From Propioniciclava sp. MC1595 (lineage in GTDB: Bacteria > Actinomycetota > Actinomycetes > Propionibacteriales > Propionibacteriaceae), in contig NZ_CP071870.1 of the NCBI RefSeq assembly GCF_017569205.1, positions 372,001-436,000 on the forward strand: 64,000 bases of DNA, read 5' to 3'. The notes under the pieces were generated by a model. The model worked only from the letters and a program-made list of their open reading frames with translations. It did no database searches and had not been told where the DNA came from. Of this stretch, positions 1-8,100 are shown piece by piece. The position numbers were made by a program, and so were the translations under genes. The stretch's first letter is position 1; every line of letters begins with the position of its first letter.

Positions 1-512
1 GTGAGGGTCCAGCCGGTGTCCCAGGCGCTGGCGAGCAGGATGCCGAGGGTGGGGCCGGCCATGAACGCCATCTCGGTGACGACCGAGTCCAGCGCGAGGC
101 CTGCGCGGCGCTGGGAGTTGGGCACCGCGGCCAGCACCAGCTGGCGGGTGAGCACGAACCACGGCACGGCGAGCAGGCCGACCCCGCCCATGACGAAGAG
201 CAGCGGCCAGTAGTCCAGGAACGGCGCCGCCACGAACGCGACGGGCAGCAGCACGAGCGAGGGCAGCAGGGTGCGGCGCAGGCCGATGGTGTCGAGCAAG
301 CGCCCGCGCAGGGGCGAGGCGAGCGCGATCGCGATCGTGAACACGGCCGTCAGGAGGCCGGCGCGGGCGTAGGTCTGGCCGAGGGCACCGACGACGTGCA
401 GCGTCAGGACGACGCCGGCGCCGAACCACGGGGCCTTGCCGAGTGCGCCGAGCAGCACCGCCTGCCGTACGGCGGGCAGGCGCCAGATGTCGGCGTAGGC
501 GGCGAAGTTCAC
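1..512 (-). CDS. MFS transporter, N-terminal part (runs off window)
   Basis: The minus strand from a GTG at 512 is open to the window edge and encodes about 170 residues with alternating hydrophobic segments. It includes a typical MFS loop between helices 2 and 3 (around SPLRGRLLDTIGLRRTLLPS) and the pattern MAFMAGPTLG near the end. Drug or metabolite efflux by the major facilitator superfamily is inferred; the substrate is unknown. The GTG is the first start after an in-frame TAG only three codons upstream, and it lies 9 nt after the stop of the quinone oxidoreductase gene, so the two are probably co-transcribed. The C-terminal half lies outside the window. Confidence 0.75.
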   Translation of the reverse strand, partial: MNFAAYADIWRLPAVRQAVLLGALGKAPWFGAGVVLTLHVVGALGQTYARAGLLTAVFTIAIALASPLRGRLLDTIGLRRTLLPSLVLLPVAFVAAPFLDYWPLLFVMGGVGLLAVPWFVLTRQLVLAAVPNSQRRAGLALDSVVTEMAFMAGPTLGILLASAWDTGWTL

Positions 513-521
513 CGCACGAGA

Positions 522-1493
522 CTAGAAGGTGAGGACGATCTTCCCCACATTGTTGCCGCCGGTGAGCTGCTCGTGCGCCTGCCGGACCTCGTCGATGCCG
601 AACCGGGTCTCGTGGGCGACCTTGATCTCGCCCGCCGTGATCAGCGGCCACACCTCGGCGGCGACGCGGGCCACGATCGCGGCCTTCTCGTTCACCGGCC
701 GGTAGCGCAGCGACGTCGCGGTGACCGTGGCGCCCTTGTTCAGCAGCAGGCCGAGGTTGAGCTCGCCCTTCACGCCGCCCTGCAGGCCGATGACGACCAT
801 GCGGCCGCGGCGGGCCAGCGACTTCACGTTGGCGTCGAGGTACTTGGCGCCCATGATGTCGAGGATCACGTCGACGCCCTTGCCGTCGGTGGCCTCCTTG
901 AGCTGGGTGACCCAGTCGTCGTGGTAGTCCAGCGCGATGTCGGCGCCGAGCTTGCGGCAGACCTCGAGCTTCTCGGCCGAGCCCGCGGTGGTCGCCACGC
1001 GGCAGCCCTGGCCCTTGGCGTACTGGATCGCGAAGCTACCGATGCCCCCGGCACCCCCGTGCACGAGGAAGGTCTCGCCGGGGCGCAGGCCCACGTGGTC
1101 CATGTTCGAGACGACCGTGGCGGCCACCTCGACCAGCCCGGCGGCGGTGACCAGGTCGACGCCCTCGGGCGGCGCGATCACCTGCCCGGCGGGCACCGCG
1201 ACCAGCTCGGCGTAGCCGCCGCCGGCCAGCAGGGCCACGCACGGGTCGCCGACCGACCAGCCCTCGACGTCGTCGCCGACCGCCTCGACGTGGCCGGAGA
1301 CCTCGAGCCCGATCGTGTCGGTGGTGCCCTTCGGCGGCGGGTAGTGGCCCTGCCGCTGCAGGATGTCGGCGCGGTTCACGCCCGCGGCGACGGTGCGGAT
1401 CAGCAGTTCGCCCGGCCCCGCGGTGGGGTCCTCGACGTCGGCGATCTGCAGGACCTCGGGTCCACCCGGCTCTGTGACAACGACGGCACGCAT
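522..1493 (-). CDS. NAD(P)H-quinone oxidoreductase, MDR superfamily (PIG3-like)
   Basis: This 323-residue zinc-free medium-chain dehydrogenase has a GroES-like N-terminal half and a Rossmann domain with the nucleotide loop GGAGGIG at residues 146-152. The opening MRAVVVTEPGGPEVL and the stretch AAGVNRADILQRQG are typical of the PIG3/quinone oxidoreductase branch, which reduces quinones with NADPH. The length is normal for the family. A TAGGGT -10 box at 1500-1505 sits exactly 6 nt before the ATG, so the transcript is probably leaderless. An MFS gene follows after 9 nt, suggesting an operon. The physiological substrate cannot be read from the sequence. Confidence 0.9.
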   Translation of the reverse strand: MRAVVVTEPGGPEVLQIADVEDPTAGPGELLIRTVAAGVNRADILQRQGHYPPPKGTTDTIGLEVSGHVEAVGDDVEGWSVGDPCVALLAGGGYAELVAVPAGQVIAPPEGVDLVTAAGLVEVAATVVSNMDHVGLRPGETFLVHGGAGGIGSFAIQYAKGQGCRVATTAGSAEKLEVCRKLGADIALDYHDDWVTQLKEATDGKGVDVILDIMGAKYLDANVKSLARRGRMVVIGLQGGVKGELNLGLLLNKGATVTATSLRYRPVNEKAAIVARVAAEVWPLITAGEIKVAHETRFGIDEVRQAHEQLTGGNNVGKIVLTF

Positions 1494-1499
1494 GGGTCA

Positions 1500-1505
1500 A
1501 CCCTA
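1500..1505 (-). promoter_or_regulatory. -10 box of the quinone oxidoreductase gene
   Basis: TAGGGT on the minus strand, 6 nt before the ATG at 1493. This spacing implies a leaderless mRNA starting at or next to the start codon. Confidence 0.5.
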
Positions 1506-1529
1506 GTCGGGCAGCACAGGCCCCGCCGC

Positions 1530-1535
1530 TAGGAT
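1530..1535 (+). promoter_or_regulatory. -10 box of tRNA-Ser(UGA)
   Basis: TAGGAT lies 11 nt before the mature 5' end of the tRNA, a suitable -10 position. I do not see a convincing -35 box. Confidence 0.4.
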
Positions 1536-1546
1536 GTTCCCGATCT

Positions 1547-1631
1547 GGCGAGATCGCATAGTGGACTAGTGCAGCCGCCTTGAAAGCGGCCGAGGGGCAA
1601 CCCTCCGTGGGTTCGAATCCCACTCTCGCCG
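1547..1631 (+). tRNA. tRNA-Ser(UGA)
   Basis: An 85-nt class II tRNA. The acceptor stem GGCGAGA pairs with TCTCGCC. The anticodon stem GCCGC/GCGGC encloses loop CTTGAAA with anticodon TGA. There is a long variable arm, typical of serine tRNA, and a T arm GTGGG-TTCGAAT-CCCAC. CCA is not encoded. It reads UCA and, by wobble, other UCN codons. Confidence 0.96.
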
Positions 1632-1632
1632 C

Positions 1633-2082
1633 GTGGCTGCAGACCGGTTCGTCATCACCCCCCGCCCGCCCGTGCGCGCGTTCGCGGTCGCGGCGCTGCT
1701 CGCCGCGGGCGGCGCCGTCGTCGCGGTGCTCCCGGTCGAGGGGGCGCTGAGGGTCGCGGTCATCGTGCTGGGCGTCCTGCTGATCGTCGCCGCGGCCGCG
1801 TTGCTGGGGGCCGCCGTCGCGGCGTCCCGCCGCCAGCAGGTGGTGGTCGAGCTCGACGAGGCCGGGTACCGCGTGGACTCGCCGGCCGGCGTCCGGGCCG
1901 GGACCTGGAAGGACGTCACCCGCGTCACCACCGCCCCCGGGCGGATCACGCTGCACCAGGGCGCCGACGAGCGCGTCCACCTCGTCGCGCCGCAGGGCCA
2001 GCTGCCCGAGCTCGACGCGATCGTGAAGGCCGTCAGCGAGCACCTCGACGCCGACCGCGGCTACACGGTCTGGGAGGGCTGA
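1633..2082 (+). CDS. Small membrane protein of unknown function, PH-like tail
   Basis: 149 residues: a short N-terminus, two hydrophobic helices (about residues 15-35 and 38-62), then a polar C-terminal domain of about 85 residues that could sit in the cytoplasm and resembles bacterial PH-like domains. I recognise no family with certainty. The GTG start is only 2 nt after the tRNA-Ser 3' end, so the mRNA may be released by tRNA processing and translated without a leader. An alternative start is the GTG at 1672. The gene ends 2 bp before the convergent LCP gene. Confidence 0.6.
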   Translation: MAADRFVITPRPPVRAFAVAALLAAGGAVVAVLPVEGALRVAVIVLGVLLIVAAAALLGAAVAASRRQQVVVELDEAGYRVDSPAGVRAGTWKDVTRVTTAPGRITLHQGADERVHLVAPQGQLPELDAIVKAVSEHLDADRGYTVWEG

Positions 2083-2083
2083 C

Positions 2084-3739
2084 TCAGCCCTTCTGCTCCT
2101 CGGTGGGGTAGGGCTCGGGGTTGTACGCGCACTCGTCCACGACCGACGACGGCGCCGCGGGGGTGGGCGAGCCGCTCGGGGTCGCGCTCGGGCGGGGCGA
2201 CGGCGTCCCGGACGCCGCGGGCGAGGGCTGGGTGCCGGGCGCGGGCGTCGCCGGGGCGGCCGCGGACGTCGGGGCGGCCGGCGGGGCCGGGCGGATGGCG
2301 TCCTGGACCCTCGCGCGGACGAGCTCCCAGTCGGGGTTGCTGGTGGAGAAGCCGTCCTTGTCGTTCTCGAAGGAGACCGACGTCATCGTGCCGTCCTTGA
2401 CCCGCAGGGCGAGCGCCACCATGGCGGGCAGCCGGCGGTTCGGGACGTCGGAGTTCACGATCTCGCGGCCGGCCCGGCTGAGCGCCTCGTAGTTGGCCAG
2501 CACCGTCGTCGGGTTGGCCTCCTTCACCACGGCCTGGATCACGCAGCGCTGGCGGGACATCCGGTCGTAGTCGCCGGTCGCGATGCCGTAGCGGCCGCGG
2601 GCGAACCAGAGGGCGTCCTCGCCGTTGAGGTGCTGGTCGGGGCCGGGGGGCAGCCAGCGGTCGGGCGGGATGTCACCGTCGGTGCGCCCACCCACCGGCA
2701 CCGGGCGGTTGATGTTCACGGTGATGCCGCCGAGCGCGTTGACGAACTCGACGAAGCCCTGCATGTTGACCATCGCGTAGTAGTCGACCTTGAGGCCGAG
2801 CGCGGCGCCGACGCCGAGCTTGAGGGCCTCAGCGCCCGGGTCCTCGACACCGGCGGGGATGGCCTCGGGCGCCAACTGGGGGACCGAGTCGTAGATCGCG
2901 TTCAGCGCGTACGCCTGGTCGTTGAGCCGGCCGCTGGTGAAGCCCTGGGGGAACCGCTCGGCCAGCGCGCTGCCGGCCGGGAAGGGGATCTTCTGGGTCT
3001 GGCGGGGCAGGCTGAACAGGACGGTGTCACCGGTGTGCGTGTCCATCGACGCCAGGATCACGGTGTCGGTGCGCGTGCCGGTGCGGTCGGCGCCGGCGTC
3101 GCCACCGAGGACCAGCACGTTCAGCCGGTCCTTGTTCGCCCACGGGTCGACGGCGTTGCCGAAGTCCCCGGTGTCGTCGTCGCTCGAGACCTGGGCGCCC
3201 TCGTGGCCGAACACGCCGTTGATGAGCAGCGACGTGTCGCGGATCGCGCGGGCCGCACCGAACGACGGAGTCGCGACGCCGAGCACCATCGCCCCGACGA
3301 GCAGGCCGCCGAGGAGGCGCTGCCACCACGCGGCGGGGCGGGGGCGCAGCGCGAGGTGGGTCACCACGATGCTGGCGGCCCACACCACGCCGAACACGAT
3401 CGCGGCCACCCACAGGATCGTCAGCATGGTCGGGACGACCAGTGCGGCCAGCGCGAGGTTGGGGTTCAGCCACGCGGTGAGGCCGACGGCCACGGCGAGG
3501 AGCAGCGAGAGAACGAGCAGGATGATCCCCGCCACGCGCCACCGGGTGCGGGTCAGGCCCAGCCCCGGGAGCACGGTGCCCGCCAGCGCCCAGCCGATCG
3601 ACCCGGCGAAGGAGCGGTGCTGGGAGGCCTGGTCGGCCACGCGGCGGCCGGGTCGCGCGGGAGAGGTGGGGCTCGTCGGGGTCGACTCGAGCGCATGGGC
3701 AGCCTCGTAGGCGCTCTCGCGGTCGGTCCTGCGGGCCAT
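2084..3739 (-). CDS. LytR-CpsA-Psr (LCP) family cell-wall polymer ligase
   Basis: About 551 residues. An N-terminal cytoplasmic stretch is followed by roughly four hydrophobic segments (residues about 65-165), then an LCP domain (about 200-425) starting at LNVLVLGGDAG and containing the conserved RTDTVILASMD and LPRQT motifs. A Pro/Ala/Ser/Thr-rich C-terminal tail follows. LCP enzymes transfer undecaprenyl-linked anionic glycopolymers to peptidoglycan outside the cell. The ATG at 3739 is preferred over an upstream TTG (3751) because GGAGG lies 5 nt before it. The number of membrane segments is higher than the single anchor of classical LytR proteins. Confidence 0.88.
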   Translation of the reverse strand: MARRTDRESAYEAAHALESTPTSPTSPARPGRRVADQASQHRSFAGSIGWALAGTVLPGLGLTRTRWRVAGIILLVLSLLLAVAVGLTAWLNPNLALAALVVPTMLTILWVAAIVFGVVWAASIVVTHLALRPRPAAWWQRLLGGLLVGAMVLGVATPSFGAARAIRDTSLLINGVFGHEGAQVSSDDDTGDFGNAVDPWANKDRLNVLVLGGDAGADRTGTRTDTVILASMDTHTGDTVLFSLPRQTQKIPFPAGSALAERFPQGFTSGRLNDQAYALNAIYDSVPQLAPEAIPAGVEDPGAEALKLGVGAALGLKVDYYAMVNMQGFVEFVNALGGITVNINRPVPVGGRTDGDIPPDRWLPPGPDQHLNGEDALWFARGRYGIATGDYDRMSRQRCVIQAVVKEANPTTVLANYEALSRAGREIVNSDVPNRRLPAMVALALRVKDGTMTSVSFENDKDGFSTSNPDWELVRARVQDAIRPAPPAAPTSAAAPATPAPGTQPSPAASGTPSPRPSATPSGSPTPAAPSSVVDECAYNPEPYPTEEQKG

Positions 3740-3794
3740 CACAGCCTCCAATGGGGGGATTCTCGTCGAGTATACTCGCCGCCGGCCTGCCCTT

Positions 3795-3823
3795 TTGCCC
3801 GTCTGCCGGGCGGGCGGTAGGCT
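3795..3823 (+). promoter_or_regulatory. Promoter of tRNA-Ser(GCU)
   Basis: -35 TTGCCC (3795-3800), a 17-bp spacer, and -10 TAGGCT (3818-3823), ending 14 nt before the tRNA. This is good sigma-70-type spacing. A perfect palindrome GAGTATACTC lies a little further upstream, on the LCP side. Confidence 0.6.
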
Positions 3824-3837
3824 TTCACCTCGGCCGA

Positions 3838-3930
3838 GGAGGTGTCGCCTAGTCAGGTCTATGGCGCCCGCCTGCTAAGCGGGTTTGGGGGTTAACCCCA
3901 TCGCGAGTTCAAATCTCGCCACCTCCGCCA
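3838..3930 (+). tRNA. tRNA-Ser(GCU), CCA encoded
   Basis: A class II tRNA. Acceptor GGAGGTG pairs with CACCTCC. The anticodon loop CTGCTAA carries anticodon GCT for AGC/AGU. There is a long variable arm, and CCA is encoded at 3928-3930. It differs from tRNA-Ser(UGA) 2.2 kb upstream, so it is not a duplicate. Confidence 0.96.
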
Positions 3931-3931
3931 C

Positions 3932-3963
3932 GAACGCCCGAGCCCACCAGGGCTCGGGCGTTC
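3932..3963 (+). terminator. Intrinsic terminator after tRNA-Ser(GCU)
   Basis: A perfect 14-bp stem GAACGCCCGAGCCC / GGGCTCGGGCGTTC closes on a 4-nt loop (ACCA) directly after the tRNA. The T-tract is weak, as usual in GC-rich Gram-positive bacteria. Confidence 0.8.
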
Positions 3964-4009
3964 ATCTGTTCCCGCCCGCGCGGCTGTCCGGGCGGTGGAT
4001 ACTGCAGCC

Positions 4010-4612
4010 ATGCGCCCCCTGTCGGCCCTGGCCGGACTGCTCCTGGTCACCACGCTCAGCGCCTGCACGGCCGGTCAGCCGACCCCGTCGCCGGTCGTCA
4101 GCACCCCCGCCACGTCGCCCGTCGCCTCGCCCACCCCGACCCGCGCGTTCGTGTGCGTGTCCCCCGAGGTCACCGTCGAGCCGCAGGGCGAGACGACGTG
4201 GAAGGTCAGGGCCGTCCAGGTGCGCGAGACGGCCGCCGACGGGTCGATGTCGCTCGTCGACATGCCCGGGGAGGAGGTGACCCGCGGCGTCACGTGGGCC
4301 GATGACGAGCCGTGGCTGACCGACCCGGCCGTCCGTGCGGCGGTCGAGGAACAGGTCCCGTCCGACCTGGCGGACGGCCTGCGGATCGTGTCCGACCTGC
4401 TCGGCCAGAACCCCATGCCGGGCATCATGCTGGCCTACCACGGCGTCCACGAACAACCGGTCGCGGTCACGGTGACCTGCGCCGACGGCACCACCGCCCA
4501 CGGCACCGGCGCCACGTGGACCCTCTCCGAGACCGGCATCCTCGACTGCGAGGACCGGCCGACCCCGAAGGACGACATCCCGGCCCGCGTCGCCGACCAG
4601 TACTGCCCCTGA
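4010..4612 (+). CDS. Secreted lipoprotein of unknown function
   Basis: 200 residues with a lipoprotein signal peptide: MRPLSALAGLLLVTTLSAC contains the lipobox LSAC with Cys19 as the predicted lipidated residue. A short Thr/Pro/Ser-rich linker follows, then a domain of about 140 residues that I do not recognise, with several cysteines (CVSP, TCADG, LDCED, QYCP). It is expected on the outer face of the membrane. The ATG at 4010 is chosen over the in-frame GTG at 3995 because it gives a compact signal peptide and has GATACT exactly 6 nt upstream as a leaderless-type -10. Confidence 0.75.
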   Translation: MRPLSALAGLLLVTTLSACTAGQPTPSPVVSTPATSPVASPTPTRAFVCVSPEVTVEPQGETTWKVRAVQVRETAADGSMSLVDMPGEEVTRGVTWADDEPWLTDPAVRAAVEEQVPSDLADGLRIVSDLLGQNPMPGIMLAYHGVHEQPVAVTVTCADGTTAHGTGATWTLSETGILDCEDRPTPKDDIPARVADQYCP

Positions 4613-4622
4613 GAGGCCTCGC

Positions 4623-4628
4623 TAGGCT
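4623..4628 (+). promoter_or_regulatory. -10 box of the DUF4185 gene
   Basis: TAGGCT, 6 nt before the GTG at 4635. Predicted leaderless start. Confidence 0.5.
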
Positions 4629-4634
4629 CGCGTC

Positions 4635-6716
4635 GTGCCCCGCCCCGTGCTCGGACCCTCGTCGCTCGCCGCCGCCCCCCGGCCCGGCCGCGCCGGCCTG
4701 CGCGGCTGGCTCGCGCCAGGCCTGCTGCACGCGCTGGTGCTGGACGCCGCGGGCCCGGGCCTGCGCCACTACGAGCGGGCCCAGGAGCGCCCCGACCAAG
4801 GGTGGGCGCGGCTCGACCTCGTCAGCCCGGACGCCGTGGGCCCCGGTGCGCTCGTGGTCGCCTCCGGGGTGCTGCACGCCCTCGTGCCGGAGGACGGCGG
4901 GATCGCCCACCACGTGAAGGCGGCCCTGCCCCGCGTCGCCGCGTCGGGTGAGCACACCCTCGACCCCAACACCTGGGGACGCCGGGGCGAGCCCCTGCCC
5001 GGCAGCACCGTCACCGCCACCCGGGACGCCCGGGGCGTGCTCGCCGCCGTCGGGGACGACGACGGCACGACCCTGTGGCGGTTCGAGGGTGGCTGGCGCC
5101 GCACGGAGCACCTCCCCGGCGCCCGGGACGTGCTCGTCGCGCCCGGCGCCGTCGTCGCCGACCTCGGGGGCGAGCTGAGCCTGCGCCTGCGGGGCGCCTG
5201 GCGCCGGCTGGGGCTGGGGGCCGGGACGGCGTCCGGGTCGCTCGTCGCGGACGCGGGGGGCTGGCTCCTGGCCGTCCCGCGCGGGGATGTGCTCGAGACC
5301 TGGCGCATCGGCCGAGACGGCGCCGTCACCCCCCACGCCACCCTCACGTGGGGTGCGGGGACCATCGACGGGGTCGCGCTGGCACCGGCCGGGCGCGGGC
5401 CCATCCACGCGCTGACCGACGAGGCGGGCTCGGTGCTCCAGCACCGGCGCCACGCGGCGGGCGGCGCGTGGATGCGCGTGACCTGCCTGCGCCTGCACGA
5501 CACCAGCCCGTTCACGGTCGAGGAGCGCGAGTCGACCAAGCTCGCGCAGGTGTCGGGGGAGACCGACACCCAGCCGGTCCGCGAGGGCGGGCGACGGCTG
5601 ACGCTGAGCCGCTCGACGACGAGGTCGGGGGTGCTGGGGACCGACCTCGGCGTCCGGGTCGAGCACCTGGGCGACGACCTGATGGTCTTCGGGGACACCC
5701 ACTGGCACCGCCGCCCGTGGCTGACCACGCGCGACGCGATCGCGCGCATCGACCCCACGGGGCCGATCGACGGGCTGCCGGGGTTCACGTTCCACGGGGC
5801 GCCGCTGCGCGTGCGCGGGTGGGGCGTGACGATGCGGGAGTACGACGTGCCGCTGGACGCCTTCTCCGTCGGCGACGACCTGTACGGCTTCTTCACGTCG
5901 AACCACTTCCGGCGTGGGCAGGTCATGGGCCGCTCGGTCCTGGCCGTGCACCGCGGGCCGGTGCGCGTGGACCCGCGCTCGCGGCGTCCGGTCACGTTCA
6001 CCGGCGCGCGCACGTTCTCGGAGCGGTACTTCATCAACGTGTCGGTGCAGCGCCTGCCCGGATCCGCGCTCGGCCTGCCCCGGGAGGGCGAGGTGCTCGC
6101 CGTCTGGGGCTCGGGGTCCTACCGGGCCGGCGACCTGCGGCTGGCGGTGCTCGACCCCGAGTCCGCCGCCGGTGGCCGACCGCGCGTGCGGTACTGGGCC
6201 GGGCTCTCGGCGTCCGGACAACCGCGCTGGAGCGAGCGCGAGGCCGACGCCCGCCCGCTGCTGCACCCGTCGGCGCTGGGGGAGGTGTCGGTGCGGTGGG
6301 TGCCCGAGGCCGGCCGGTTCCTGTTCCTGGGCTGCTCCGGCCCCGAGGACCCGATCGGACTGTCGGTCTGGTTGCGCACCGCCGAGGCGCCGTGGGGCCC
6401 GTGGTCGCCGCGGCACCGGCTCCTGGACTGGGCGGCGCGCGGCATGTGGTTCGACGACCCGTACTCGCGGTTCATCAAGGCACTCGGAGACGGCACGGAC
6501 CCGGTCGGCGACCGCATCTTCCGGGTGCAGGCCGACATGACGGGCGCGGCCTACGCGCCGTTCTTCTTCGACGCGCGTGCCGACGGCGGCGAGCTCGTGC
6601 TGCGGTACACGTTGTCGACCTGGAACCCCTACCAGGTGGTGCTCATGGCCCACCGGCTCGGCAGCGACGTGCTGGGGCCGGTGGCTCAGGGCAGCGCGTC
6701 GGTCGACCTCGGGTAG
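4635..6716 (+). CDS. DUF4185 domain-containing protein
   Basis: 693 residues. The C-terminal half (about 340-690) has the look of DUF4185: a five-bladed-propeller-type series with FGDTHW, DLYGFFTSNHF, TFSERYFINVSVQRLP, EVLAVWGSG and NPYQVVLMAHRL. The N-terminal half also shows repeated Trp/Gly-rich strands, so the whole chain may be propeller-like. No signal peptide is evident. The function is unknown; the resemblance is to glycan-active or glycan-binding propellers. The GTG start is supported by a TAGGCT box 6 nt upstream. Its 3' end overlaps the convergent ribokinase gene by 31 bp. Confidence 0.75.
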   Translation: MPRPVLGPSSLAAAPRPGRAGLRGWLAPGLLHALVLDAAGPGLRHYERAQERPDQGWARLDLVSPDAVGPGALVVASGVLHALVPEDGGIAHHVKAALPRVAASGEHTLDPNTWGRRGEPLPGSTVTATRDARGVLAAVGDDDGTTLWRFEGGWRRTEHLPGARDVLVAPGAVVADLGGELSLRLRGAWRRLGLGAGTASGSLVADAGGWLLAVPRGDVLETWRIGRDGAVTPHATLTWGAGTIDGVALAPAGRGPIHALTDEAGSVLQHRRHAAGGAWMRVTCLRLHDTSPFTVEERESTKLAQVSGETDTQPVREGGRRLTLSRSTTRSGVLGTDLGVRVEHLGDDLMVFGDTHWHRRPWLTTRDAIARIDPTGPIDGLPGFTFHGAPLRVRGWGVTMREYDVPLDAFSVGDDLYGFFTSNHFRRGQVMGRSVLAVHRGPVRVDPRSRRPVTFTGARTFSERYFINVSVQRLPGSALGLPREGEVLAVWGSGSYRAGDLRLAVLDPESAAGGRPRVRYWAGLSASGQPRWSEREADARPLLHPSALGEVSVRWVPEAGRFLFLGCSGPEDPIGLSVWLRTAEAPWGPWSPRHRLLDWAARGMWFDDPYSRFIKALGDGTDPVGDRIFRVQADMTGAAYAPFFFDARADGGELVLRYTLSTWNPYQVVLMAHRLGSDVLGPVAQGSASVDLG

Positions 6717-7576
6717 GAGGGTTGCGCGCCCCGGCCCGTGCACGCGAACGCGCCCACGCGGGCGGCGAACGCGGCGGCCGCGGCGAGGTCGTCGCCGGCC
6801 AGGAGGCGGGTGGCGAGCGCGCCGACGAAGGCGTCCCCGGCGCCGGTGGTGTCGACCACGTCGACCTGGGGTGAACGGACCTCGGCCGTGTGCTCCGGTC
6901 CCCCCACCAGCGCCCCCTTCGCACCCCGGGTCATCCCGACGCTGGGCACGCCGGAGTCGACCAGCGCCGCCACCACCGCGTGGTCGCCGTGCGCGTGCTC
7001 GCCCAGCATGCGCAGCGCGAGGCTGCCCTCGTGCTCGTTGACCACCAGGGGGTCGGCGCGGCGGAGCACGTCGGGGGAGACGGCGATGACCGGCGCGAGG
7101 TTGACGACGAGCCGGCCGGTGGCCAGCCGGGCGGCGGCCTCGATCCCGTCGCGCGGGATCTCGCCCTGGAGGACGACCACGTCGGCGTCCTGGATGAGGG
7201 CGGCGGCCGCGCCCACGGCGTCCGCGTCGACGCTGCGGTTCGCGCCACCCTCGATGAGGATCGAGTTCTCGCCGGTGTCGTCGACGTACACCACGGCGAT
7301 GCCGGTCGCGCCCGGCACCCGGCGCACGTGGGTGAGGTCGACGCCCGCGTCGGCGAGCAGGGCGAGCGCCGGCTCGGCGAAGGTGTCCTCGCCCACCGCG
7401 CCCACCATCGCGACCGGCGCGCCGAGCCGGGACGCCGCCACGGCCTGGTTGGCGCCCTTGCCGCCGGGTGCCAGCTCGCGGGCGTGCGCATGCAGGGTCT
7501 CGCCCGGGCGCGGGATGCGCTCGCAGGGCAGGATGAGGTCCAGGTTGATGGAGCCGCCGACGACGATGCCTCGCAT
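6686..7576 (-). CDS. rbsK: Ribokinase-like PfkB family sugar kinase
   Basis: 296 residues with both PfkB signatures: an N-terminal GGSINLDL and APGGKGANQAV segment (about residues 7-45) and the C-terminal DTTGAGDAF (242-250), whose Asp248 is the expected catalytic base. Length and motifs match ribokinase, which phosphorylates D-ribose to ribose 5-phosphate using ATP. Other pentoses or deoxyribose are possible. The ATG at 7576 has TACCCT exactly 6 nt upstream. The gene diverges from rraA with only 37 bp between start codons. An FGGY sugar kinase and a LacI-type stump nearby point to a small sugar-use neighbourhood. Confidence 0.88.
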   Translation of the reverse strand: MRGIVVGGSINLDLILPCERIPRPGETLHAHARELAPGGKGANQAVAASRLGAPVAMVGAVGEDTFAEPALALLADAGVDLTHVRRVPGATGIAVVYVDDTGENSILIEGGANRSVDADAVGAAAALIQDADVVVLQGEIPRDGIEAAARLATGRLVVNLAPVIAVSPDVLRRADPLVVNEHEGSLALRMLGEHAHGDHAVVAALVDSGVPSVGMTRGAKGALVGGPEHTAEVRSPQVDVVDTTGAGDAFVGALATRLLAGDDLAAAAAFAARVGAFACTGRGAQPSYPRSTDALP

Positions 7577-7582
7577 GGTCGA

Positions 7583-7588
7583 AGGGTA
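7583..7588 (-). promoter_or_regulatory. -10 box of the ribokinase gene
   Basis: TACCCT on the minus strand, 6 nt before the ATG. It lies back to back with the rraA -10 box 13 bp away, so the two promoters overlap. Confidence 0.5.
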
Positions 7589-7601
7589 CGCCGCGCGGTC
7601 G

Positions 7602-7607
7602 TAGAGT
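7602..7607 (+). promoter_or_regulatory. -10 box of the rraA-like gene
   Basis: TAGAGT, 6 nt before the GTG at 7614. Predicted leaderless start overlapping the divergent ribokinase promoter. Confidence 0.5.
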
Positions 7608-7613
7608 GGCACC

Positions 7614-8081
7614 GTGATCGCCACCGCCGACATCTACGACCAGCACGGCGAGGAGCTCGCCTCGTGCAGCACGCAGTTCCGCGACTTCGGGGGCCGTCGG
7701 GCCTTCACCGGCGTCGTCGAGACCCTCTCGGTGGACCGGGACAACCAGCTCGTCAAGGAGATCCTGAACACGCCCGGTGCGGGCAAGGTGCTCGTCGTCG
7801 ACGGGCAGGGCTCGCTCGAGTCCGCCCTGATGGGCGACATGATCGCCGCGGCCGCCGTCGCCAACGGGTGGGAGGGCGTGATCATCCACGGCGCGGTCCG
7901 CGACTCGGTGGCGTTGGGTGAGATGGACCTCGGCGTCAAGGCCCTCGGCACCAACCCGCGCAAGAGCGCCAAGGACGGCGTCGGAGCCCGCGGCGGGGTC
8001 GTCTCCTTCGGCGGGGCCGACTTCGCGCCCGGCGCGACCGTGTGGGCCGACCCCGACGGGATCCTGGTCACGCGCGCCTGA
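7614..8081 (+). CDS. rraA: RraA family protein (HMG/CHA aldolase or RNase E inhibitor fold)
   Basis: 155 residues, the usual length for RraA. It opens with the ATADIYD motif and contains GQGSLESALMGDMIAAAAVANG and HGAVRDSVALGEMDLGVKALG, the core that forms the ring-shaped trimer. In this family G-x20-R-D-x2-D-type sites mark class II 4-hydroxy-4-methyl-2-oxoglutarate aldolase, and the RD of GAVRDS is present. In E. coli the same fold inhibits RNase E. Which role applies here cannot be decided from the sequence. The GTG start is supported by TAGAGT 6 nt upstream. Confidence 0.85.
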   Translation: MIATADIYDQHGEELASCSTQFRDFGGRRAFTGVVETLSVDRDNQLVKEILNTPGAGKVLVVDGQGSLESALMGDMIAAAAVANGWEGVIIHGAVRDSVALGEMDLGVKALGTNPRKSAKDGVGARGGVVSFGGADFAPGATVWADPDGILVTRA

Positions 8082-8100
8082 ACCTCTGCCCCGCTGCTGA

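Noticed and set aside
3767-3777. GAGTATACTC palindrome as the LCP promoter -10
   Set aside because: TATACT fits a -10 but no -35 box is found at proper spacing on the minus strand, so I left it unassigned.
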